From Bradysia coprophila (Eukaryota; Arthropoda; Insecta; Diptera; Sciaridae): a stretch of DNA of 64,000 nt. The notes beneath the pieces were generated by a model. It had not been told where the DNA came from. It saw only the letters and a list, made by a program, of their open reading frames with translations, and ran no database searches. The stretch is taken from assembly GCF_014529535.1 (NCBI RefSeq), contig NW_023503572.1, forward strand, positions 496,001 through 560,000. Direction: 5' to 3'. Positions 10,651 to 22,700 of this stretch are shown in pieces. Within the stretch, counting starts at the first letter, position 1. Each line of letters opens with the position of its first letter. The translations under genes were made by a program, and so were the position numbers.

Positions 10651-11029
10651 GCTAAATCTGATATATCTATTGGCAGTTTTATTTTTGAACCGTTGTTACA
10701 ATTTCCGAGACTAAACGAGTGGTCTCTTTTCGAATAATTTTTCTTTGCACCTTCCGAGACTGACCGAGTAGTCTCGTTTCGAATATTTTCCGAGAATGTT
10801 TGACGATGAACGAGAAGTCTTTTCGGATTTTTTTTTTGTTAGACGTGATGAGGCTGACCGAGTGGTCTCCGATTTAATACTTTTCGAGACTGAACGAGTG
10901 GTCTCTTTTCGAATAATTTTTCTTTGCACCTTCCGAGACTGATCGAGTAGTCTCGTTTCAGATATTTTCCGAGAATGTTTGAGGATGAACGAGACTGAAC
11001 GAGTGGTCTCTTTGCTAACATTTACGGGT

Positions 11030-12565
11030 GTGCGAGACTGGAAGAGTGGTCTTATTTGGCAAAAATATTTTCTTAGACTTTTGAGAACGGAAAAGTGTTC
11101 TCATTTCGACAAAATATTTTCTTGGACTTTTGAGAACGGAAAAGTGTTCTCATTTCGACAAAATGTTTTCTTGGACTTTTGAGAACCAAAAAGTGGTCTC
11201 ATTTGGCAAAAATATATTCTTAGACTTTTGAGAACGGAAAAGTGTTCTCATTTGGAAAAAATGTTTTCTTGGACTTTTGAGAACCAAAAAGTGGTCTCAT
11301 TTGGCAAAAATATTTTCTTAGACTTTTGAGAACGGAAAAGTGTTCTCATTTGGCAAAAATATTTTCTTGGACTTTTGAGAACGGAAAAGTGTTCTCATTT
11401 CGACAAAATGTTTTCTTGGACTTTTGAGAACCAAAAAGTGGTCTCATTTGGCAAAAATATTTTCTTAGACTTTTGAGAACGGAAAAGTGTTCTCATTAGG
11501 AAAAAATGTTTTCTTGGACTTTTGAGAACGGAAAAGTGTTCTCATTTCGACAAAATGTTTTCTTGGACTTTTGAGAACCAAAAAGTGGTCTCATTTGGCA
11601 AAAATATTTTCTTAGACTTTTGAGAACGGAAAAGTGTTCTCATTTCGACAAAATGTTTTCTTGGACTTTTGAGAACCAAAAAGTTGTCTCATTTGGCAAA
11701 AATATTTTCTTAGACTTTTGAGAACGGAAAAGTGTTCTCATTTCGACAAAAAAATTTCTTGGACTTTTGAGAACGGAAAAGTGTTCTCTTCTTCTTCTTC
11801 TTCTTCTTTTTCAGCCTGTTTCTATCCACTGCTGGATGTAGGCCTCTCCAACTTCTTTCCATTTCGTACGATCCATTGCCATTTGCTGCCAGTTTGTACC
11901 TGCAATATTCTTAATTCCATTTGTCCATCTCTCTGGTGGTCTACCTATAGCTCGTCTTTTATATGGTCGCCAGTTCATGATCTTTTTGGTCCAACGTTCG
12001 TCTGTCCTTCTTGCAATATGTCCCGCCCAGCTCCATTTCAGAGATGCTATTCTTTCCATGACATCAACGACCCTGGTTTGTTGTCGAATCCATTGATTCG
12101 TCATTCTGTCTCTGAGTGTTATTCCAAGCATACTCCGTTCCATGGCTCTTTGTGTCACTCTCAATTTTTCTTCGGATGCTTTCGTTAAAGTTAACGTTTC
12201 CGCTCCATAAGTGAGCACTGGAAGGACACAAGTGTCGAAAACTTTGCGTTTCAGACTATTATTCATTTTGCTTTTGAAAATTAGTCTGAGTTTTCCGAAC
12301 GCTGCCCATGCAAGACCAATCCTACGTCTTATTTCTGCAGTTTGGTTGTCCAGACCTAACTTCAGCTTATGTCCTAGATATACGTAGCTGTCGACTCGTT
12401 CAATGACAGTGTCACCAATTTTGATTTCTCTATCGTCCCCGATGTTGGTCATGACTTTTGTTTTCGATAAGTTCATCTTGAGGCCAACTTTGTTTGTTCT
12501 CATTTGGCAAAAATATTTTCTTGGACTTTTGAGAACGGAAAAGTGGTCTCATTTCGAGAACCTAA
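11030..12565. repeat. ~49-bp tandem array, left inner arm (array C)
   Basis: Units of the type GAGAACGGAAAAGTGTTCTC followed by ATTTGGCAAAAATATTTTCT and TAGACTTTT repeat from 11030, are interrupted by a LINE insertion at 11789-12494, and resume to about 12565. Each unit has a GAGAAC...GTTCTC quasi-palindrome. The array is the reverse-complement family of array D. Confidence 0.9.
11782..12501 (-). mobile_element. 5'-truncated RTE-type LINE inserted in the repeat arm
   Basis: A 230-codon open frame (12503 down to 11811) matches the C-terminal end of RTE-clade reverse transcriptases: YVYLGHKL, VLPVLTYGAETL, MERSMLGITLRDR, LKWSWAGHIARR and GRPPERWTNGIKNIAGTNWQ in order. The 3' end carries a (GAA)n tail (11789-11812), and TGTTCTC flanks both sides (11782-11788 and 12495-12501) as a target duplication. 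The catalytic YxDD region is absent, so it is a dead-on-arrival copy, but its frame is still open, implying a recent insertion. Confidence 0.85.
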
Positions 12566-12764
12566 ACTCTTTAACTCGATTTTATAACATTAGATTTTGA
12601 ATGTGCGGCATAAAATTTGAACAATTACGAACGAAAGATTCATTTTAAATTTATTTTGTTTAGGCGGGTGATTTTAACATGTTATCTGGTAATACTGATA
12701 ATATCATCTTTATCATACAGTCGTGCCAACTACCTATCAATAATAAGAAAATATTTTGTCGAAA

Positions 12765-15700
12765 TAAGAACACTTTTCCGTTCTCAAAAGTCTAAGAAAT
12801 TTTTTTTGCCAAATGAGACCACTTTTTGGTTCTCAAAAATCCAAGAAAACATTTTGTCGAAATGAGAACACTTTTCCGTTCTCAAAAGTCCAAGAAAATA
12901 TTTTTTCCAAATGAGAACACTCTTCCGTTCTCAAAAGTCCAAGAATTTTTTTTGTCGAAATGAGAACACTTTTCCGTTCTCAAAAGTCTAAGAAAATATT
13001 TTTGCCAAATGATAACACTTTTCCGTTCTCAAAAGTCCAAGAAAACATTTTGTCGAAATGAGAACACTTTTCCGTTCTCAAAATTGAAAGAAAATATTTT
13101 CTCGAAATGAGAACTCTTTTCCGTTCTCAAAATTGGAAGAAAATATTTTCTCGAAATGAGAACACTTTTCCGTTCTCAAAATTCGAATAAAATATTTTCT
13201 CGAAATGAGACCACTTTTCCGTTCTCAAAATTGGAAGAAAATATTTTCTCGAAATGAGAACACTTTTCCGTTCTCAAAATTAAAAGAAAATATTTTCTCG
13301 AATTGAGAACTCTTTTCCGTTCTCAAAATTGGAAGAAAATATTTTCTCGAAATGAGAACACTTTTCCGTTCTCAAAATTCGAATAAAATATTTTCTCGAA
13401 ATGAGAACACTTTTCCGTTCTCAAAATTAAAAGAAAATATTTTCTCGAATTGAGAACTCTTTTCCGTTCTCAAAATTGGAAGAAAATATTTTTTCCAAAT
13501 GAGAACACTCTTCCGTTCTCAAAAGTCCAAGAATTTTTTTTGTCGAAATGAGAACACTTTTCCGTTCTCAAAAGTCTAAGAAAATATTTTTGCCAAATGA
13601 TAACACTTTTCCGTTCTCAAAAGTCCAAGAAAACATTTTGTCGAAATGAGAACACTTTTCCGTTCTCAAAATTGAAAGAAAATATTTTCTCGAAATGAGA
13701 ACTCTTTTCCGTTCTCAAAATTGGAAGAAAATATTTTCTCGAAATGAGAACACTTTTCCGTTCTCAAAATTCGAATAAAATATTTTCTCGAAATGAGACC
13801 ACTTTTCCGTTCTCAAAATTGGAAGAAAATATTTTCTCGAAATGAGAACACTTTTCCGTTCTCAAAATTAAAAGAAAATATTTTCTCGAATTGAGAACTC
13901 TTTTCCGTTCTCAAAATTGGAAGAAAATATTTTCTCGAAATGAGAACACTTTTCCGTTCTCAAAATTCGAATAAAATATTTTCTCGAAATGAGAACACTT
14001 TTCCGTTCTCAAAATTAAAAGAAAATATTTTCTCGAATTGAGAACTCTTTTCCGTTCTCAAAATTGGAAGAAAATATTTTTTCCAAATGAGAACACTCTT
14101 TCGTTCTCAAAAGTCCAAGAATTTTTTTTGTCGAAATGAGAACACTTTTCCGTTCTCAAAAGTCTAAGAAAATATTTTTGCCAAATGAGAACACTCTTCC
14201 GTTCTCAAAAGTCCAAGAATTTTTTTTGTCGAAATGAGAACACTTTTCCGTTCTCAAAAGTCTAAGAAAATATTTTTGCCAAATGATAACACTTTTCCGT
14301 TCTCAAAAGTCCAAGAAAACATTTTGTCGAAATGAGAACACTTTTCCGTTCTCAAAAGTCTAAGAAAATATTTTTGCCAAATGAGAACACTCTTCCGTTC
14401 TCAAAAGTCCAAGAATTTTTTTTGTCGAAATGAGAACACTTTTCCGTTCTCAAAAGTCTAAGAAAATATTTTTGCCAAATGATAACACTTTTCCGTTCTC
14501 AAAAGTCCAAGAAAACATTTTGTCGAAATGAGAACACTTTTCCGTTCTCAAAATTGAAAGAAAATATTTTCTCGAAATGAGAACTCTTTTCCGTTCTCAA
14601 AATTGGAAGAAAATATTTTCTCGAAATGAGAACACTTTTCCGTTCTCAAAATTCGAATAAAATATTTTCTCGAAATGAGACCACTTTTCCGTTCTCAAAA
14701 TTGGAAGAAAATATTTTCTCGAAATGAGAACACTTTTCCGTTCTCAAAATTAAAAGAAAATATTTTCTCGAATTGAGAACTCTTTTCCGTTCTCAAAATT
14801 GGAAGAAAATATTTTCTCGAAATGAGAACACTTTTCCGTTCTCAAAATTCGAATAAAATATTTTCTCGAAATGAGAACACTTTTCCGTTCTCAAAATTAA
14901 AAGAAAATATTTTCTCGAATTGAGAACTCTTTTCCGTTCTCAAAATTGGAAGAAAATATTTTTTCCAAATGAGAACACTCTTTCGTTCTCAAAAGTCCAA
15001 GAAATTTTTTTGTCGAAATGAGAACACTTTTCCGTTCTCAAAAGTCTAAGAAAATATTTTTGCCAAATGAGAACACTCTTCCGTTCTCAAAAGTCCAAGA
15101 ATTTTTTTTGTCGAAATGAGAACACTTTTCCGTTCTCAAAAGTCTAAGAAAATATTTTTGCCAAATGATAACACTTTTCCGTTCTCAAAAGTCCAAGAAA
15201 ACATTTTGTCGAAATGAGAACACTTTTCCGTTCTCAAAAGTCTAAGAAAATATTTTTGCCAAATGAGAACACTCTTCCGTTCTCAAAAGTCCAAGAATTT
15301 TTTTTGTCGAAATGAGAACACTTTTCCGTTCTCAAAAGTCTAAGAAAATATTTTTGCCAAATGATAACACTTTTCCGTTCTCAAAAGTCCAAGAAAACAT
15401 TTTGTCGAAATGAGAACACTTTTCCGTTCTCAAAATTGAAAGAAAATATTTTCTCGAAATGAGAACTCTTTTCCGTTCTCAAAATTGGAAGAAAATATTT
15501 TCTCGAAATGAGAACACTTTTCCGTTCTCAAAATTCGAATAAAATATTTTCTCGAAATGAGACCACTTTTCCGTTCTCAAAATTGGAAGAAAATATTTTC
15601 TCGAAATGAGAACACTTTTCCGTTCTCAAAATTCGAATAAAATATTTTCTCGAAATGAGAACACTTTTCCGTTCTCAAAATTGAAAGAAAATATTTTCTC

Positions 15701-16320
15701 GAAATGAGAACACTTTTCCGTTCTCAAAATTAAAAGAAAATATTTTCTCGAATTGAGAACTCTTTTCCGTTCTCAAAATTAGAAGAAAATATTTTCTCGA
15801 AATGAGAACACTTTTCCGTTCTCAAAATTCGAATAAAATATTTTCTCGAAATGAGAACACTTTTCCGTTCTCAAAATTGGAAGAAAATATTTTCTCGAAA
15901 TGAGAACACTTTTCCGTTCTCAAAATTGGAAGAAAATATTTTCTCGAAATGAGAACACTTTTCCGTTCTCAAAATTCGAATAAAATATTTTCTCGAAATG
16001 AGACCACTTTTCCGTTCTCAAAATTGGAAGAAAATATTTTCTCGAAATGAGAACACTTTTCCGTTCTCAAAATTGGAAGAAAATATTTTCTCGAAATGAG
16101 AACACTTTTCCGTTCTCAAAATTCGAATAAAATATTTTCTCGAAATGAGACCACTTTTCCGTTCTCAAAATTGGAAGAAAATATTTTCTCGAAATGAGAA
16201 CACTTTTCCGTTCTCAAAATTCGAATAAAATATTTTCTCGAAATGAGACCACTTTTCCGTTCTCAAAATTGGAAGAAAATATTTTCTCGAAATGAGAACA
16301 CTTTTCCGTTCTCAAAATTT
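12765..16320. repeat. 46-49-bp tandem array, right inner arm (array D)
   Basis: Roughly 72-75 units of the type GAGAACACTTTTCCGTTCTC followed by AAAATTGGAAGAAAATATTT and TCTCGAAAT. A diagnostic variant (TTTTTTCCAAATGAGAACAC) recurs at about 12901, 13489 and 14077, a 588-bp (12-unit) higher-order period, and again about 881 bp later. The short open frames here are repeat artefacts. Confidence 0.9.
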
Positions 16321-16805
16321 GAATATTTTTTTTTTTAAATGAGACTACTCGGTCAGTCTCGGAAAGTATTAGATCCGAGACCACTCGGACAGCCTCATCA
16401 CGTCTAACAAATGAAAGTCTAAAAAGACTACTCATTCATCCTCAAACATTCTCGAAAAGTAGTCGAAACGAGACCACTCGGTCAGTCTCGGAAAGTGTAA
16501 GGAAAAATTATTCGAAAAGAGACCACTTGTCCAGTCTCGGAAAGTATTAAATCCGAGACCACTCGGACAGTCTCATCACGCCTAACAAATAAATGTAAAA
16601 AAAGACTACTCATTCATTCTCAAACATTCTCGAAAAGTAGTCGAAACGAGACCACTCAGCTTCTCTCGTTCATTCTTATTCATTTACATAAAATAAATTA
16701 AAATTGAGACTTCTCGCAAACTGAAAAAGTCAATGAGACCGAAATGAGACCCTTGAGACTACGTATTTTTCGGTCTCACTGAGACTGAAATTTTTACCCG
16801 GGATC

Positions 16806-19701
16806 CAATCAATGGAATGGAAAAACTCATACACGTTCGGCTGGGTGTCTCTCACAGAGAGTTGGTAAAAATTGTCATCAATAGTAATAAATTAACATAC
16901 CAATAAAGGTGTCAAAACATGGTTTCCTGTTTCCATGTTTAAAAAAAAATCTATCGTACGTCTGACGACTGCCAAAAATTATAGAATGTAATGTGGATTG
17001 GATTTATTTAAAATTCTCGATAGTGGCTGGGTTATGATTGTTAAAGCGAATTTCTTAATTAAAGGTAACGAATGAAATGAGATGAAGGAGAGAAACAATG
17101 AATAAAAGACGAGTTGTGGAGAGAAGAGACTATTGAAACGATCTCGTACGGGTCATATGATTATTTATTGTTCTTCGAAAAACTTGGAGGGTGTTGGAAG
17201 AGGGTCATACAGTTGCTTGGAATGACTACGTTCTCTCTTCATAAGAGAGGATCTGTTCTCCGTTTACAATCCAACTTGTTCTATATGCTATATGCACGAA
17301 TGTGGGACAAGTTGGACGATAAACATTGCTTGATGAATTCCTATCTTTCTCTGACTGTATAAAACTACGACCATATGTTATGTATATCATCGTGCGTTTC
17401 GATACGATTTCAACGAGCCATATATTAAGAAAATCGATCCACTGTAGCCGGAGACAACTCAATCCGAATATTCCTTAGTTTCATGCAAATTTTTCCATTT
17501 GGCAATCTCAAAATGTTTCACCTGACTCTGTACATGTAGATGTGTTTGTAGAACATCTGTTTACGAAAGAATGTGCGCAAGTTTGGTAATATAAAACATA
17601 TACCAAAATGAAACTGAATTGAAGTACTTGATATGAAAATTGAATGGAAAGTTAAGGGGTAACCCGTACTAATGTAGTGTACGCAAGATAGCTAGTTGCA
17701 CATAAAAGCCATTGTAATCATGCCGGCACGTCAGACATGACAAAAAAGGAATCTAATGGATCTTTTGTATGACCTCCATTCCTGAGGTCACATGATGAAG
17801 AATAGATTTTCTCGTTTTTTTTTTTCGCTCCATACTGCTCCCAGAGCGAGAATTTTAGAGCTTTGATGTATTTCTCAGTTTCTTGACACCATCTTCCCAT
17901 TGTGGGAATTGAAGGATATTCAAGGATTTTTCAAGTTTTTTTGCGTTCCCTTCTCGACTTTTGGGATGATCAAGTTAGCGGCAGGTTGGTTCCATGATCC
18001 ATTATCTTCCCAGAGCGAGAGCTGAAGGACTTTTAGGCTTCTGAGGGTTTTTTTTGGTTCTCTACTGGTCTTTTGGGATTATTGAGTGGTGGTGTGTTGG
18101 TTCCTAAACTTCCAAGGTAACGTACGTTCACGGTATGGTAAAGAAATGAATGGCGCGGGATAAGGTGTTCACTAAAAAAGGTATTTAATTTCTTTCTCTC
18201 TTCGTGAGTAAAGCTAGGAGTCGAAACCCCTATTTTTAAATGACAAGCCTCTTCGTTCTACGAGATTCAACTGGTTCAAACATAAGGACATTAGCATATC
18301 GATGATGAAGTCAAAAGCTTCCAAAAGAACTGATGTCAGCAAAAAACCTTTAAAGGATGAAGGTGACGCAGGTCCTTGTGTCTTTGCATGCAAAATAGCT
18401 CACCGTATTCACCGCGGTTTCATTTACATTTATAACGCCTATTTTGCCGTAGATATACTTGAAAGACCTTAAAACACTTAGATGGACATAGCTAATGAAG
18501 GACCTATTCATGCCCACAATCAATGACCATAGGCAAATGCCCTTACTGTGTGTTTCGAATTCCACGGCATCTCAATAATTTCAATTTTTTTCACAGAGTT
18601 GGGGTTAGGATTCTATGAATGATGGTGAAGCTGTCAGTGTTCGGATTTACAGTAACTCTGGCTTGATCTATTAGGCAAGTCAATCCATTTCCATTGCTCC
18701 AATCTTTACCGACGCTTCATTACCAACGTTTGGTGATAAAAAACGGTTAACGCCGCTCACTGAGGTCGTTATCGCAAAATTTTATACTGAAATGCAGTTA
18801 GAGTTACTGATAGCCGCCATTTTCTTTTTGCGATACGGCCTTAGTGAAAAAATGGCGATCGGCGTAATCTCCTCATATACAACCTTGATTCTAGCATGGA
18901 GAAAATACGATTTTCCTTAATATTTTGATCATATATTTTCAATTGCAGCAAATTTCGCCGGAAATAGGTTAAATATATTGAATGCTACTTAATTATTAGT
19001 CATTTGGTCCGTTTTAGTTACAAATTAATTTCTCCATACAAATTCAGCCGTTTATCACAGACGGAACACTTAAAATTTCGATAAAAATACAATGGAAATG
19101 GATTGACCTGTCTTATATTGAATATACCGAGTGAAGATACATTTAATGATCATCACGCCATAGCGCGCAGGTATTTAAAATTTTGATCTTATGCACGATG
19201 TAAATTCAATCACATTGCTGCTCAAACGACTTCGAAATTGAATTGCCATTCCACTTGACAAGAGTCATATCAATGAGCATTCTAGTACATTCATGTTCCG
19301 GCTCTCTCTCCGTTTCTCGCATTTCTCTCATTCGTTGATGCAAATGTCAAAAATGTTGAAATGTCAAAAATAAAATTTTTATTTTCACTCAGTAGTTACG
19401 AGTGTAGTTGAAATGGCTTTGCATTGCTGCTGTTAATCCAATAAATTTAATTTTATTTTCCAATAAAAATGTGTTGTCAAATAGTTAAATGAAACGCTAA
19501 TCGAACTGCGGATAGCACTTGTGCCATGTACGAATTTCATTGATTGAAAGATTCGGATTGTGTTCGTTTAAACAAAAGATATTTTGGGTGAAGCGCAGAG
19601 CCATACAAAATCTTACTAATAATCATCGGTGCGGAGTGTGTGATAAAAAACGAAAGAAAGAAAATTGTGTGGAACATTAATCGCATAACATCTCACATGA
19701 T
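16806..19701. other. Intergenic region between foldback element and tafazzin
   Basis: No gene is supported. About 17860-18110 holds a reverse copy of the ~125-bp repeat family seen in the epoxide hydrolase intron. Open frames at 17114-17362, 17226-17462 and 18350-18565 resemble nothing known. The last few hundred bases presumably include the tafazzin promoter and 5' leader; no confident TATA box was found. Confidence 0.4.
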
Positions 19702-22700
19702 ATGGGGTACAACATTGATTGGATTTTCCCAAGGTTGAGGCATCCGTCAAACTTTTGGCATCTGGCTAGTACGGTCACAATTGCAGCTGTTGGTCTATTT
19801 AGTAAAATTGTAACAGGTAAACGTTTCGTTGACTACTATTGACAGATTCCAAGGCGAAAATTTTAATTCAATTTTCTGCACACACAAAAAATTGTTCGCA
19901 CAATTACCGCACCGTTTGCAGTTTTAATATCGAACCACACATTGAATCGCATTCCCATTAATCGACTTTATTTTTTGCTAGCGTCTGCTCAAAATTATAT
20001 AAAACGTGCGAGGGCATTGAGTTCTGTCTTTTAAAATAGCAAACGAAACAGCATTGGCCACGATAATTTTCAATATGTGGATTCCGTAGGTAACGCTACA
20101 CACTCATACTCATTTTTGTCGGTCTAATATATTTTGGGCGATTTTTCACGGCAATATTTTTCTATATTTATAACCGAACGTGTCCTACGAAATTAGCCCC
20201 ATTTCGATATTTTTATAATATTTATTATGAGCCACAGCCAGCGACACGTTGCTCTTTGTTTACTATTTTCATGATGCACGCAGTTTTTTCAACGATTCGA
20301 TTGTTATCAGCACTAAAATGTCATCGATTTAATACATATACTGTTCATTATATCGACTACACCTGTGTATTCATGTGTACCACGTGCATCTCATGGATTA
20401 ATACAAATTTATACAAATAATATGTGTACTTAGAAGGTGTGTTAGAGTTCGACTCTATGTACCAAATTTAACATTTTCATTGAATCGTCTCGAAATTCAA
20501 TTCAGATGCTTTTCATTTCTTGTATACACAAACGCATAGTTCTAGAATGTACCCATAGTTTGAGGTACTCATTTAGACCCGTACGAAGTACTATGGTCTT
20601 ATACGTTTACCACAGAGTTTGTAACACGTTGAGTTCGACTCCCATACAAAAAATTGTGTGCATAGAGAGCGTCATCGCATTCCCTTCGATCACGATGGGA
20701 TTTTCGGATTCAGCAAAATGTTGTGATACCAGAAACTCTAATTCACCCGAGACACCAAAAATCTATATAATTTCAAGCAGAGAAATGATCAGTTGGCACT
20801 CCTGTGGAGAGATAGAGTGAACATGTAGTGACAGATGATAAATATGAGAGAGAGTGCAACCAATTTTGCATGCAATTCTCTCGCATTATCTCCTATCGGT
20901 GCCATCTGTCATTCAAATATTCTATTTCGCCGCTGGCGTACATAGGCTTCTTCCAAGGTGAAATTAAATGTCAAACTGTCATCCATAACCTCACCACTAT
21001 TAATGCAATTGTCAAAATAACAAAGAAAAATAAGTTGTGGTTATGGTTCTATGGATGTCATCGGTTCGTGTTCGGCTCAATCGTTCGATGGAAGAAACCT
21101 ATGCCAACTGAGCCAGTCTCTGTTCGGGTGAGTTTGCTCGTCATTATCTGTTTATTGAAATCTTAAGCTCTACAATGAAGTGCACTTGTGCGCTTAGGCT
21201 CCAGGCTTAAGTCTACCTGAACCTGACCTTTAACCTGATTCTAAAAAAGTTGGTTAACAGGCAATCTGATCTATTTAGCCTTTAATCAGCACATTTAATA
21301 TTCGACACAAGTTTCCCCGTTCATAGATTCCGTAGCACCTCCATCAGTGTTGGATACATGCATTCAAAATGTTTATTTAATCAGACAAATTAGGTAAATA
21401 GGTTTGAAAAACTCAATCAAAAACCCTTATAATAGTAAAAAGTGGCGCAAGTCCCTGTGTATTACTTCCAAAACAACGAAAAATATCGTACAACAATTGA
21501 GCAATTCCGATAACAAAAACAGTTTAAAATGATATCGTGTAGATGACGCATACTGCGACTGTACGCAAAAATCGTAGGAAGAAAAATTTCACTAAAAAAA
21601 TGTTACCAATTCGACAGAACAGTATTTGTTGTAATGCTTCCACAACCCTATTGCGTCCGTAATTCGTGGACTTGCAGAAATTGTTCATCTTATGAATTGT
21701 GCGCAGCGCATTTTCGAAAACTGGTACGACGTACCTTTCAAATAAAATAAAATTGGCAACAATCACTTGGCACTCACTTTTAAAAGGAATCTGAGGAGCC
21801 AGCCTACCACCACCACAATAGTACCGAAAGTCAGAATTCAGCATAGAACCCAAAAAAATCTGAAGAATTCATTAAAATCCAGAAGCTCTAGAACTAGGAA
21901 GATGGTGGACCACGTGGGGTGGTGGATTTTTAGGAACCAGGATACTACAACATTAATGATCCCAAGTGTCCAGAAGGGAATCCAAGAAAACTTGGAAATC
22001 TTTCAAAATCCTAACGTTCAAGAACTGGGAATATTGTGGACCATGTGGGGTGCTATTTTTTCATTGTCATAAATGGCTTCCAGTACTTCGTGCGGGACGA
22101 AAACGTTTGCGTCACATGTTATTTTTTTACCTTCACCCACTCCCTTCGTTGACCACCCAGACCCTCACTTCCTCACGCTATTCACATATATTTTTTGTCG
22201 AAGGGTGCACTTCCATTGACAAAAATGATCCCCACAACTTCCTTTAAAACATATCAAATGTTCCATATCCACACCTTGTTCTACCATAAAGGTGGTCTTA
22301 CATGGGGCTTATATGGTAACTTCAAGGAGCCCTAGCTCCAAAACAAGCACGGCTATCCCCAATTTTTTTCTAGAATGTCTTAGAATGACGACCAGAACGT
22401 GGGACATTAAAAAACGGACGGACGGAGGAACGTTGAAAATACTTAAATCGACCGATTTGTATAGAAATTGAGCTTCTTGAAAGATTTAGCTCGGCCAAAT
22501 CATCACCGATTATTAACATGTGACAGCTCGCAGAACTCGTACGGACGCCCAGATAATGATAATTTTGAGTTCTTCAGACTACGACAAAACCGTTTCTTTC
22601 TGTGAAATTTTTAATTGTCCCTGGACTTGCGTCACGTCTGCTATGCTAACGCGCGGGTATGAACAATTTTATTGAAATTCCAATTCAAAAACTTTCTTCA

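Larger units (their letters stand above)
8548..16805. mobile_element. 8.3-kb foldback-like element with tandem-repeat arms
   Basis: The two ends are perfect 15-bp inverted repeats (GATCCCGGGTAAAAA at 8548-8562, its complement at 16791-16805). Between them the left arm (to about 12560) and right arm (from about 12765) consist of tandem monomers in opposite orientation, and the same outer motif (CCGAGACTGACCGAGTAGTCTC and complement) occurs near 10750-11030 and 16330-16600. The ~200-bp centre is unique. Foldback/Galileo-type elements of Drosophila have this layout. No transposase was seen, so it would be non-autonomous. No clear target-site duplication could be read. The arms are unequal, with extra arrays on the left. 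Confidence 0.8.

Noticed and set aside
10561-10680. A 5S rRNA gene
   Set aside because: Only the internal promoter region matches; the 5' and 3' parts of 5S rRNA are missing and an A-rich tail follows.
11718-12188. Plus-strand 156-codon frame
   Set aside because: It is the antisense shadow of the RTE reverse-transcriptase frame on the minus strand.
8880-16320. Possible CRISPR-like array of repeats and spacers
   Set aside because: Units are contiguous and near-identical without unique spacers, in a eukaryotic genome; they are tandem satellites in element arms.
20506-21166. Two adjacent open frames in tafazzin intron 1
   Set aside because: No recognisable domain, ordinary intron composition, and no splice or promoter support.
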